Of a stretch of 64,000 bases of DNA, positions 9,427 through 20,138 are shown piece after piece (position 1 is the stretch's first letter; every line of letters starts with the position of its first letter). Source of the stretch: Erodium maritimum (Eukaryota > Streptophyta > Magnoliopsida > Geraniales > Geraniaceae); the NCBI GenBank assembly GCA_963921825.1, contig OY997596.1:9429001-9493000 (forward strand). Reading direction: 5' to 3'. The translations under genes were made by a program, and so were the position numbers. Below the pieces are notes generated by a model. The model saw only the letters and a list, made by a program, of their open reading frames with translations, had not been told where the DNA came from and ran no database searches.

Positions 9427-11340
9427 TTCTTTTTGATAAGCACAGAAATTTTATTAGAAATACACTCTCCAAAAAGGAGAATGCAAAAGTAAAGACGATT
9501 ACAAAACACTCCTTTGAAGGAGTAAAAGGGGAGAAGTCCCTTATAAAGCAAAGGCAACAAGAACCAAGACGTGACGGCGAGGCTACTTCATACGGAGAGC
9601 CTACTCGTCTTCATACCATTCGCTATCCGACGAAAGGATCGGGTCACATGGGGCCTTAAAATTTAGGGCCCGAGTCTTAGCTCTGGTATTATGAGTCTGA
9701 GGGATACCCGGAGGAGGTACCGAATTTGATTTAGACCGTACCTTATGGGCCTTATGCTTGAGAGCGTCCTCCAACCACCCATCAAGAGATTGCAATTGAT
9801 CTATCACTCCTTGGGACACTTCTGAATGGGAGGAAGTTTTGCGAAAAATTTATCAGTAACATAATCCGAAAGGTGTGGAGGGGCCCGACTCAGACGTTTC
9901 GGAGGTTTGAGGAGGGCGTCCTTCCATGGACCATCCCCGGGAGAAACACTCTGCTCAAGAGACTGTCCCGACCCAATCCCATCAGACCCAACGAGGTTGA
10001 GGCCATCCTCCAACTCTCCTCCATCATTATGCCGAGCTGGTTCAAGTATTGAGGCCTCTTGTTCGACCTCACCACCCAAGACTTGAACACTAGTACCCTT
10101 TGGGCTCGAAACACGCTGATCCGCAACAATTGTAGGTCCATTTAGGAAAGGCCCAGCCACAAAAGGGTCCAGTCCATCAGCTGAACGCACTGACAGAGTA
10201 TCATCGTCAACCTCGCGCGAATCGCGCTTACCCGAAACAGCTCGCCAATCACGGACATTAGAATCAAAACGTCCTCTACAATCTTGGACTACCATATTCG
10301 AATTCGCAGGATCAGAAGCCTGATTTTGTGGGCTCTGATTTGAATTCGAAATACCTAATCCATCGCAAATCTTCGTCGGCGATCGGACTGGATCTCCGGC
10401 AGCTGGCGCCAGACTTACACTCTCCAACACGCCTCCGATTAGCTCCTGCATCTGATTCGATCTCTGCAACAGCACGCCTCCGACTACCTTCTGGACCGGA
10501 CTATGACTATGGGTGCTCTGTTTTTCCAGCTTAACAGAGCATATCTGTTGCCCATCTAAGACCGGATTTTCAATGCGAGCTCCACATGTCTCCGGCGATC
10601 CTAGATTATTTCCAGTCAGCTCCGATGAATTGATAGCGGCCACATCTCCACCCAAGCTCAAACCCGTTTGCAAACCTAAAACAGGGGCCTTCCGAATCTC
10701 ACGTTTCCATGCAATCGCAACGAGGAGAATGTGCCCATTTAACTTGAAACCATTCAAACTATTCACAGCGTCAGATGGAGCTGTGGTAGATGAAAACGTG
10801 ATGAAACCGAAAAAACGCCCTCTCTTTGGACGTTTCAACAAGGTGAGATCGACGATTGTACCAAAACTGCTAAAGGCATTCCTAAACCAGGCCTCAGAAG
10901 TCTCATATGGTAGATTGGACACGAAAATCTCATAAGCGTTGAGTTCCTTCCGAAGCTTTCCAACGTAACCACGACCTCCTCCTCTGGTCGCGACATGTCG
11001 TTTCATAACGCTCTGTGGTCGTTGCTGTTCCACTGGGACAACATCACCACCATCCCTAAACTTCGAAACTGACCCAACCGCCAGAGTCGATGGAGCTGCA
11101 ACCTTCGTTTGGGTTGCACCAGACCCAGCTACCCCGTTCATCGTCTCGGCCTGGGAAGCTGCGCGATCCTTAGATTTGCTGACCTTGGTATGAGCTTTAA
11201 CCCAGGACCTGGCATCTCTAGAACGGTTGATGATCTTACAATAAGAATCGTAAGAGGACAATAACACCTTACAAAAATCAGAAAATGGAAGAGCCATTGA
11301 ATGTTGGTGATGGTGGTTCAGTTGAGAGCATTGCTGAGCA
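9427..11340 (-). mobile_element. ORF1-only LINE-derived retroposon, copy A ('half-LINE')
   Basis: The flanking 19-bp sequence TTTGGCCATCAGCTTAGTT occurs at 9408-9426 and 11341-11359, a perfect TSD, so both ends are fixed. On the minus strand the element starts 43 bp before an ATG (11297). It encodes one RRM-containing ORF1, has a 3' UTR of about 170 bp and ends CTAATAAAATTTCTGTGCTTATCAAAAAGAA. There is no endonuclease or reverse transcriptase inside it. It landed in the reverse transcriptase of another LINE. Its organisation and C-terminal protein signature match copy C at 44816-46851. Confidence 0.85.
9601..11297 (-). pseudogene. LINE ORF1 protein with RRM domain (copy A), frameshifted near the C terminus
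   Basis: ORF1 proteins of plant L1 LINEs bind element RNA, and an RRM type (BNR-like) is known. The reading frame opens at ATG 11297 with FSDFCKVLLSSYDSYCKI and has an RRM at about residues 122-197: RNP2 IFVSNL (124-129) and RNP1 RGRFFGFITF (159-168). A long, poorly conserved, Ser/Pro/Gly-rich middle follows, then PWKDALLKPPKRLSRAPPHLSDY. The main frame stops at 9804. The conserved end (TRAKT...SEWYEDE, stop at 9601) continues in another frame from about 9815, so one frameshift separates the two. The intact protein would be about 560 aa. Copy C has the same order of blocks. Confidence 0.85.
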
Positions 11341-12480
11341 TTTGGCCATCAGCTTAGTTGGTGCTCCTTACAAGATCATTTCAAAGTTGTTAGCAGCCAC
11401 ATTAAAGACAGTCATGAATTCCTTGGTTAGTGATGTACAATCTGGATTTATAGATGGGGGATGGATCATTGATGAAGTTCTTATAGCCTTAGAGATTATA
11501 GAGACTACTAAGAGAAAAAAAGAAGAAATTTTTTATATTTATGATAACCTTTAAGAAGGATATGATCATGTGGACTGGGATTTCCTACTCAATTTGTTAC
11601 AATTTATGGGTTATGGAGATAAATAGAGGCATTGAATGAATTCATGTATTAGAGTTTGGATTTCAATTTTAATCAATGGTTCCCCTTCATCAGATTTTCT
11701 TCTGCAGAGGGGATTGAGTCAGAGTTGTTCCTTGTCACCTCTACTTTGCACTTTGGTTTTTGAGAGTTTACATCAACTAATAGAGAGGGGTTTGTCTTTG
11801 GGAATGTTTGATGGTGTTTCTTGTGGGGGTTGAGGGTCCTATCATCTCCTATATCCAGTTTGCAGATGATACTTTGATTTGCATAAAAGCCACTCCTACA
11901 AACCTCCTCAATCTCAAGCACACACTATTGATCCTTCATAGTTCTACTGGTCCAAAGATCAACTTTCACAAGTCCAGGGCAGTTCTGATAAATCCTTGCC
12001 AGATGAATGATAGCTTGTTTACACAAATCCTTGGCTTAGAGAACACTACACTCCCCCTATATACTTGGGTTTCCAATTGGGAGCCAATCGAAGGAGATTT
12101 CAGACTTTGATTCCAACCATCAATAAGTTTAAGAAGAAGTATAGTTTTTGGCAATCAAAATTTTTATCATTTGAGGATAGGATTACACTCATCAAGTCTT
12201 TTCTGAGCTCTCTTCCCCTCTATCAGATGTCGTTATTCAAATCTCCAAAAGGGGTTCTTAGAGAGATGGAGAGGTGGAAAAGAAAATTTTTATGGACCGG
12301 AAATGTGGCTAGAAGGACATTGCACAAAGTTCAGTGGGAATTGATCTGTAGACATAAAGTTCAGTTAAAGAGACTATGAACTTTCTTACATAGAAATAGG
12401 GATTTGTCTTCCAAAGATGAAATGTGAAAGCTTTAGATTTATGAAAATGAGTAGGAAAAACTTTGGATCTTGCACAAAAT

Positions 12481-12834
12481 CTCTTTAGCTAAATCCCCCA
12501 ACACCGTTCGCTTCGTGAGAGGTAAAATGTTGTTTGAAAGAGAGCTGAGTCACGAATGAAACTCTGTCCGAAGCTAAAGAATGAGTACATTTCTGACATT
12601 TTTCCCACAAATCTAACGACGCCGTTATTTTACGAAGATTTCTTAAGTCCGTGTATACTCGTGATGGTTCGAAGTTGGAATATGTCACAGAAAGTAAGCC
12701 GCAGTTAGGATAATGGAAACAAAAGTGAAATTAGATCAGAATAGAGGGTTTCCCAAATAAATTATGAACGTTATTCTCAAATGAAGTTCAAATTCATTCA
12801 TGTAAAAAAACGAAATACTTCCGCCTGCTTAAAG
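12481..12834. other. Spacer between LINE remnant and P450 copy 2
   Basis: No gene is recognised. From about 12810 the sequence is homologous, inverted, to the 3' UTR of P450 copy 1, including a poly(A) signal on the minus strand at 12835-12840. Confidence 0.5.
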
Positions 12835-12840
12835 TTTATT
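12835..12840 (-). terminator. Polyadenylation signal of P450 copy 2
   Basis: AATAAA on the minus strand, in AATAATAAACTTTAAGCAGG. It matches the equivalent block 3' of copy 1 and lies about 160 bp after the stop. Confidence 0.55.
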
Positions 12841-13000
12841 ATTAAATGATAAAAAAAGACCTAAGCAGAAGTATCTAATTTCTGACCCAGAAAACATACT
12901 TCCACCTCCTTACTAGTGGTTGAACCAAACCTATCTTATGGTAAAACAACTAAAGCACGAGGTACTGATTCTAGCGACTAAACCCTAACAACAAGTAACA

Positions 13001-14599
13001 TTAAATTGGGATACCCGATCGTGGTTTTATAAGAACTTCAAGTGGAGTCGCTTTCATGTTGGTGATTCCAAAACTTTCGGTCATATCCACTTTTGTGATG
13101 TCCGGAGTCGAGACATCAAATGCATGTAAAAAGGAAGCCAAGGCCAAATGCACCATCAGCAGGCCAAATATTGTTCCAGGACATCCTCTTCTTCCGCTTC
13201 CGAATGGAAGTAGTTCAAAGTGTTGCCCCTTTACATCAATATCCTTGTGTGTGGTTAAGAACCTGTCCGGCTTAAATGTCAACGGGTCAGACCATACTTG
13301 AGGGTCGGTTTGAATCTTCCATAGGTTGGGTATCAGACGAGTGCCTTTGGGAATGTAATACCCACTTACGATGCAATCCTCCATAGATTCCCGTGGAGCT
13401 GAGAGTGGTGCAGGCGGGTACAATCTCAAAGTCTCTTTCACAATGGCTTGCAAATAAACTAAGTTACTGATATCCGATTCTCTTACCAATCTTCCGCTAC
13501 CAACAACTGTGCGCAACTCTTCTTGAGCCGCCTCCAACACAGGTCGGTTGTTCAGCAAAAGTGACATTGCCCACACCATGGTGGCAGTAGCAGAGTCAGT
13601 AGCCGCTCCAACGATTTGCTTGAGATTCCAAGAGTTTTGTTATACTCTATGTATTGATAATCAAACTATAAATTATGTAAAATTGAAACTTACCAAGCAT
13701 GTGGATTTGATTACGGTATCTGCATCGAAACCGGCAAGGCCTTCAGCATGAACAGCTGAGATCATCACATCCATGAAATCATGCCGATCACGAGAAACGT
13801 TGTTCCGGCGATGCTCCTCTAACCATTTACCAAGAACAGAGTCTACCCTTTGAGCCGTTGTCTTCATCTTCTTGATGTGTCCACCAATATCAAGCCACTC
13901 CAAGAAAGGGAAAGCGTCAGACACCACTGAGAGCCCCAGTAGCTCGAACAACTCCTTCATTGCACTTTGCCACTCGTGCTTCTCATCCTCGTCACTGCTT
14001 CTTATAACATCATAGCGCTTTCCAACAACCGTTCTGAGAATAATATTGAGAGTGAGGCTGTGAAACCACTCCTTGAGCTCCACCAAAGCACATGCTCCGG
14101 AGGAAGATTGTTTATAGAGATCTTTAATGGAAGCCTCCACTTCGGAGACGCGGATGTGCTTGAGCAACTCCAGCCGCCGGTTAGAGAGTAACTCCAAGAT
14201 GGCTATCTTGCGCATTTCACGCCAATACGAACCGTAAGGGGAGAAGCCGAGAAGGGCATAGTTGTAGCCGAGGTATTTAGCCGCTGCGAATTTGGGGCGC
14301 GAGCTAAACGCCGCGTCATGGGTTGTGAAGCACTCTTTGACGGTCTCGAAACTACTCACCACCACAGCTCGACGCATCCCTAGCCGGATGCTGAAAATGG
14401 GCCCGCACTTATCAGTCAGTTCTCCGAGTGTTCGGTGAGGAAGCTTTGAGCCACCCGCAAAGAGGTGGAGATGTCCGATGATGGGCCATGTACCCGGAGC
14501 CATAGGTGGTGTTTTGTGTTTCTTCCTCCTTAGAAAAGTGATGGAAAAGAAGAAGAGAGCAAGTACCAAGAGACCGGTTATCGCCGTTATTGTTTCCAT
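13001..14599 (-). CDS. Cytochrome P450, CYP82 family-like (copy 2)
   Basis: A close paralogue of copy 1 with the same ER monooxygenase role expected; substrate unknown. Exon 1 is 14599-13694 and exon 2 is 13618-13001. A 75-bp phase-0 GT-AG intron sits at the same position as in copy 1. The product is 507 aa. ATG 14599 starts the anchor [20 protein letters not shown], followed by RRKKHKTPP and [20 protein letters not shown] and [10 protein letters not shown] (Cys448) are intact. The I-helix reads GAATDSAT (306-313), again without Thr at the catalytic position (Ser) and with Ala after it. Against copy 1 it differs throughout, for example in the region after IKDLYK and at [14 protein letters not shown], so the duplication is not very recent. 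The frame is undamaged, so both copies may be expressed. Confidence 0.93.
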
Positions 14600-14958
14600 T
14601 TTATATTTTTTTGCTTGTAGTTGGTCCAACTGTGTAGAGTATATGAAGTGTTAATCAAGAGGGTGTGAGTGGGGAATCTAAGTTTATTTTATGTATGAAA
14701 AAACAACTATATACTTGTTAGACTAATCGCATCTCGTGGCCTCATCACATGCCTGGAGCCAATTGAAAACGACAAGTTAAACACTAGACAATGTAATAAT
14801 AAATCGGGGATTTCACACAAACAAACAAATTATTTGGTAGGCTCTTACGTGTAGTCGATTTAATATCAAAGGCTGTATCACGGGGCAAATATTATTAGTT
14901 AGCTTTGCCAAGAGTATCCATCGAAAGAGTGAATTGGCAAATATTTAAGTTGGTACTT
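14600..14958 (-). promoter_or_regulatory. Upstream region of P450 copy 2, cut off by a retroposon
   Basis: Homology to the copy 1 upstream region runs to about 14957, where the T-run of a LINE-like element begins. The second gene therefore keeps about 360 bp of ancestral upstream DNA. Confidence 0.5.
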
Positions 14959-15470
14959 GTCAGTATTTTTTTGATCGAAAGTGATGGAAATTTTATTAGA
15001 TGTCTGCCTCAAGAGTAGATGACAGTGTGTTGGGTACAGGTTGACCCGAACACATAAACAAGAATGGATTGTGGTTCTCTGATAAGGTGAAAGAACGCCT
15101 CGTCCGTTAACCTTTTCATAAATTTGAGTTTAGTGTCCTCGAGTTTTGAAGAAGAGTATGTATATCTTGCATAATAAGCCCTACTAGAGAAATAGATGGT
15201 GCTCCCGAATAATGAGTCATGACCAGCCCCACAATATGCTCTTCAATAATTGTCGGGGACCAGAGATCAGTGATTATACCATTCCAAGCCACTGTAACCT
15301 AACCTAGAAAAGAGCTGCCTAAGAACCCTAACTCGATTGCCTGTTCCCGGGAAGAGAACCAATTCAACATTGATGGCTGTAACACCGAGTGGAGGAAGGA
15401 ACCAAATTAATGGGCGAGAGGAGTTGTTGGGACATTGCGTCCGTTCAAGCAACCAGGTTTGCTTTTGCAG
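14959..15470 (-). mobile_element. LINE 3' end inserted upstream of P450 copy 2
   Basis: Read on the minus strand this ends CTAATAAAATTTCCATCACTTTCGATCAAAAAAA, a plant LINE 3' end with A tail. About 300 bp inside, a frame reads WFLPPLGVTAINVE...LFPG, resembling the start of the RNase H-like domain at the end of many plant LINE ORF2 proteins. No TSD was found, and the 5' limit is uncertain. Confidence 0.55.
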
Positions 15471-16330
15471 CCGTGGATACCCCTATCGCAAATGGGGTGA
15501 GACTGCTCCTGACCTTAGTATTGCATGTCTTTCATTTTCCTAGAGCCACACTAGGATCTTGAAAACGCTACGACCATAGGAAGTGTTTTTTGATTCGGTT
15601 ATGACGTTCCATTGTACAACGTCGGGTGTTGCTCACGATAAAACTTTTTTGTTCTTACAAAAAGCAAGGGATTTTTGGCTTGCTAAGCTGGATTTTACTT
15701 TAGACAACGAAGGGATTGTTCTTTCAATCAGAGCTATTGATGTCATAATAGTGCTTGAGAAGCAACAAATTCCTAGAGGTTGCAGCTCTGTTTCGTGCAT
15801 CTCTCTTAACAGTGATAGCGAGTTGTGTTGGAGAACCAATTGTATCCATTTCTCTTCGGTGTAGATGGACTGGTCACATTCGATCAACCAACTATGTCTC
15901 TAGATCGTAGTGACTCAGCTGATCTCATCCGCCGAGACTCGGCTGGTGGTTCTATTGGGGGTTAGTCAGAATTTACTGACGTTGTCAACCCCGATAAGTT
16001 TTTTGTCCCCCTTTCTCTACAAATCCCAAGCCGCAGGCGGTTGTCCCGTCCTTCTCGATCTGCCTCCATTGTCACTCGTGTGGAAAAAAGTTTGGATTTT
16101 AAGGTGGTAGGCAAAGGTAAAAAACAAAGGCGTCTCAAAGGAGTCAGTAAGAGTGTAACACCCCTTTGATTTATCAAGTAGCACCACATACTACGGAGTT
16201 GGCTATTGGTGTAGCCTCGAACAAACACCAAGACGTTTAGTTTTCTACATATCGGTTCCAGACATAAATATTTTGATCATTCGCTTCTATTTCGTAAATA
16301 ATAAAATGATTAATAACAAATATTTAAGAT
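15471..16330. other. Decayed repeat DNA, probably LINE-derived
   Basis: Frames at 15583-15864 (+) and 15633-15887 (-) are not recognised. A stretch at about 16020-16150 (+) reads RPSRSASIVTRVEKSLDFKV, weakly like a LINE ORF1 tail. No boundaries were found. Confidence 0.35.
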
Positions 16331-16339
16331 AAAACCTTA

Positions 16340-16550
16340 AAAATCGGATGAGTGTTGTAAAAATTCCCACCTAGGAACCGATTAATCCCCGCCTAGGACC
16401 GATTGATCCCCGCCCAGGTGGGGATTGACCCAATTTTTTTAAATCCGCCTAGAGCCATCCGACTTGTTAAAATCGGGTCGGTGTTCTTAAAATCCCCACC
16501 TAGGCGCCGATTAATCCCCGCCTATGCCTGACTTTTAGAACACTGACTGA
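16340..16550. repeat. Short repeat built on CCCCGCCTAGG, two direct copies
   Basis: The block TGTTNTTAAAATNCCCACCTAGG followed by CCGATTAATCCCCGCCTA occurs at about 16351-16398 and again at about 16478-16526. A third partial unit (CCGATTGATCCCCGCCCAGG) lies between. The outer ends (AGTGTTGTAAAAA and, inverted, CAGTGTTCTAAAAG) look like terminal inverted repeats, so this may be a small MITE. No clear TSD. Confidence 0.5.
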
Positions 16551-16559
16551 TATGGTTTG

Positions 16560-17426
16560 GTTTTGTTTTCGAATGAAATATTCTCATCTCCATTATTAAT
16601 GTCTATGCTCTTTATGGTGTGGGAGATAGAAGATCTCTTTGGCAGAATCATATTCAGGAACTTCAAACCCTTTGTGACTTTTATATTTGTGCAGGTGATT
16701 TTAATTCACTTTTAGCTCATCGTGAAAAAATAGGCTCTTCTTAAACTTCAAGGTCCATCAGAAACTTCTCCCTCTTTGTTAATGATGCTCCTTTAATTGA
16801 TATGCCTCTCAATGGTGGAAAATACACTTGATTTGGACCTTAGTCAAGAGCTTCCAGGTTTGATATGTTTTTACCGGCATAAGGCTATCCCAACTATGGA
16901 CTTCTTTGAAGGTATGGGCGATTCGATTCCATTGATTAAGATGTTGAGCTATATTTTTCAATGTCATTTTGAGACTGTGGATCATCTTTATTACATTGTG
17001 ATTATTCGTGGGTGGTTTTGTGAAAGATTTTTCAACGGTGGAAGGTTTTTAGCCAGATGCCTGGTAATGTTACAAGTGTGTTGTTGTGGTGGAGAGGTCT
17101 TGGCCATCAGTCTTGGTGCATAGGTTGGGTCCGAGTGGGTTAATGATGTGTTGGCACATTTGGCTTGTCAGGAATGGTGTTGTGCTTAATCAGGTGCTGA
17201 TTACTATGGACAGGTTGGCGGTAAAGATTAAGCAACATTCTTTCGGAGTGTGTTGGAATTTTGGGTCCTCTAGGAGCGGACTGAATTGGGAGAGAGATCT
17301 CAGGTGGTGCTTGGCGAGTATCTGAAGTTGGGGCGTTGTTGATGCTTCAGTTTCATTTTGATTTTGATACTTTTATCTTTGTCGTAATCTTTTTTTTTTG
17401 GGACTGTGGACTATAGTTTTTATTGT
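16560..17426 (+). pseudogene. LINE ORF2 remnant: endonuclease piece and C-terminal piece, RT deleted
   Basis: From 16599 one frame reads NVYALYGVGDRRSLWQNHI, CAGDFNSLLAHREKIGSS, FSLFVNDAPLIDMPLNGGKYT. These are the GDFN and PL-G-YTW landmarks of an L1-type AP endonuclease, with TAA and TGA stops inside. From about 17130 another frame reads MMCWHIWLVRNGVVLNQVL, the C-terminal block of plant LINE ORF2 (WxIWxxRN). The reverse transcriptase between them is missing. The 3' UTR appears to resume at 23200-23315 (ending AATGCTAATAATAGTTCTCTTATCAAAAAAC), so the LTR element 17427-23199 sits in this LINE's 3' UTR. Confidence 0.8.
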
Positions 17427-18360
17427 TTTGTGGAGCCAATAATGGAGCTTCTCTCCAAAAATCAACACCCAAATAAATCTCAAAATGGTTCTCTACCCAC
17501 AAAATAGTGTTTCTAAACAGATGATCCAAAATAATACTCTCCTTTAAATTCTATATAAAAAAAGAAATAAAAACTGTACAAAATGTTGCTCTCGGTTTCT
17601 TGTTCTGTACTCTGCTCTCAGAAAAATGGTGTTGAAGCCCCCCTCGACTGTTTGTGTGTCTGTGCATATACAAAAAAAATGAAGAAGCTCATCTTTTTTC
17701 CTGGTTGCGGCGCAGCAAAGTAGAAAATAGGGTTAGCTCTGCCAGTGGACACGCGTCGAAGAGGGAGAGGGCTGCCGGGTGGGACAGGTGTTGGCTGAAG
17801 AGAGGAGCTGCAGGTGAAGCGGGGCCAGGCGAGGGACACGTGGCGGATGATGGGAGGCTGGCGGCTGGGAGGACAAGTGTCGGACAGGGAGGGGCTGCGT
17901 ATGGAGGCAGACACGTGTCACCCGGGTGACGCGTTAGGTGTCGGGTGTTGGAGAGAAGGCGGCTGGCGGCGCCAGCTGTCGCGCGTAGGGAGTGGGCTGG
18001 CGACGCCACGTGTCACCCTGTGACTTGCTGCTCCTCTTTTACTCTTTTTTCGCTATTTTGTTCGCCCCGGCTTCGTTTGAGCTCCGATTGATCTCGTTCT
18101 TGCACCAAAATATTCATCTCTTTCATACCTACAAAACAAGAATAGTCATGCATATATTTCGAAGCGAACAAAACCGACCCTTTTGACGGTCCACAAGCAC
18201 GAAACACCCAAAATACACTAAATATCCATCGAAACACCGAACACACCGAGGAAAACATTTATTCATGATAAACCTATATATATGATAGAAAATCGGGACC
18301 AAAAGCCTATATAACTCGATATAATGTGGCTCTTTTATGTGTTAAAATGCACCCGCATCA
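17427..18360 (-). repeat. Left (3') LTR of the Tat-like element
   Basis: It begins after ATTGT with TTTGTGGAGCCAATAATGG and ends GCACCCGCATCA on the plus strand. It is near-identical by eye to 22279-23199. It contains several ACACGTG/CACGTGTC G-box-like motifs (about 17749, 17837, 17912, 18007). Confidence 0.8.
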
Positions 18361-20138
18361 ACACCCCACACTTAGACTTTTCTCGTCCCGAGAAAACTAA
18401 ACATAAATAAATATAAACTTTCTAAGATAAATGCCAAGATAAACCCTGCGATACTATCTCTGTAGGCGGAGCTTGGCGACTCCGGGTTATTGAAAGCAGT
18501 AAAAATGCATATGCTGACTCGACTAGACAAATATTCCCGTGCAAATACACAAGCAAATTAAAGACCAAAAATTTAAGACTCAAAGAAGGTGTGTGCTTAC
18601 ACTTGGATTTTATCGGCAATTTCACCTAGAGCATGCATAAGGAATAACATCTCGCATCATTCTTCTCTACTTTTCACCAACCTATTTTTTTACATGTTGT
18701 AGATTAAGAGTGTATGTGTAGTGGATTACAAGATGAAGTGCAATAACTAGAAAGATTTCACGCCTAACTATTGTCATTTAGCCATTTGCTCTCTCGATTC
18801 TACATAACATAGTACTAATCAAGAGCATAACGTAATCTCATTCACAAATCTTATGAGTGAAGGTTGTCATGCAATTACGTTGCCTTGGGACTACGTGAGT
18901 GGTAAACCTATCTAGTTCCTTTACGAGTCAAGTGGTAGATCAAAGTTTTGCTTGGTTTTTTCGATTACGTGTCGAAACTTTGGATCATTAAGATAGGCTG
19001 GGGGATCACCTTTTATTACGCTATGATTAACTCGGGACATGAGGGTCTCACTCTGCATAACGATCCGCCGCAGCCCCTCAAGCCTTTGTTAATACACAGA
19101 TTTTATTGGATCCCCTTTCCCCGGGACCTATACTCAATTCCCCGTGCATAATGTGTGTGATTTTGAAAATTTGATACCACAAATGCACAATGGGACTAAC
19201 CATTTGAACTCGACTAGATTTCTAATCTACCGAAACACATAGTTTGATCCCAAGACATCAAGCATGTGGCCTCAACCTCATCTACATGCAACAAGTGAAA
19301 TAAGACTAGTATCCCTTAACTAGACCCAGTATATGCAGAAATCAAGATAGAATCAGGTCGGTGGCAATAAAAAGAATTGAAACCTAACCACACCTAACAT
19401 TTGGTGTGACCGCCTTTTCGTGTTAAGGCATCTAGTATCACAAAATCATCATGAACCCAATAAGCAATATAGCACAAACACAAAATGCAACTCATTAATA
19501 CTACCAACAGTAAATCATCCAAACATTCCTCAAAAATCCTCAATGATGAAAATCTACTCCCGGCTTGCGCAAGTTGTCCTAAATTGCACATCCAAGGTTT
19601 ACACACAAAATAAGACCAAAAAAAAAATTACACCAAAAATGCATGAAATGCAGCATAGAATGTAAACATATAAATGCAAAGCATCCCACCCCACACTTTA
19701 AACCTAAGCATTGTCCCCAATGCGACTCTAAACATATATTTACACATATTTACACACGCACCCGATAGATGATAACAATAAACACCCCACACTGAGAATC
19801 AGACGACATACAAGTTAAGAAATCCTATATGCATGGTCTATCAGCACAGCAATTTGGGTGCTCAGCACCCCCAGATAGCATATATGAGATATAATAGCGG
19901 TAAACAATATAAAACAAGAAGGGAAGAGATACTGCCCCTCGAAGAACCGCTACTTGACTTGTTAGCTGATGTGGTAGTCCTAACGTGCATGGATGGATGG
20001 AAAGCTCATCGCCCGTGAGAACTTCTAAGAAGCTCGGCGCCATGGCATGTGGCTAAACCGCTTTTACTTTCCATCCATTGTTGGGGTGCCTCCCAACTAG
20101 CGCATTTTTTAACGTCGTTAGCTCGACATGTAGGAGGC
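18361..20138. other. Non-coding interior of the Tat-like element
   Basis: This holds the polypurine tract (18361-18373) and, at about 19690-19725, the motif (minus strand) GCATTGGGGACAATGCTTAG followed by GTGTGGGG, common in Tat-type elements. Small frames (18948-19151, 19420-19665) are not recognised. Confidence 0.5.

Larger units (their letters stand above)
9360..12480 (+). pseudogene. LINE ORF2 reverse transcriptase fragment, split by a retroposon
   Basis: A decayed L1-type reverse transcriptase lies left of 9426 and right of 11341, with 9427-11340 inserted. Recognisable pieces are ISLVGAPYKIISKLLAATLK, SDVQSGFIDGGWIIDEVLIALE, YDHVDWDFLL, the GLSQSCSLSPLLC block (GLRQGDPLSP in relatives), YIQFADDTLI with catalytic FADD at 11859-11870, PKINFHKSRAVLI, and the thumb region SFWQSKFLSFEDRITLIKSFLSSLPLYQMSLFKSPKGV...KFLWTG to about 12380. 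Many frameshifts and stops are present. No endonuclease or C-terminal part was seen, so this is a truncated remnant. It occupies the spacer between the two P450 copies. Confidence 0.88.
7213..14957. repeat. Inverted segmental duplication carrying the two P450 genes
   Basis: The arm 7213-9345 is matched by 12810-14957 in reverse. Beyond the coding exons, blocks are shared upstream (TACCAACTTAAATATT, CACGTAAGAGCCTACC, GGCTCCAGGCATGTGAT) and downstream (TGTTGTTAGG, AATAAACTTT). The spacer of about 3.5 kb consists of LINE material. Copy 1 has a short extra stretch (about 7234-7264) in the upstream region that copy 2 lacks. Confidence 0.8.
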
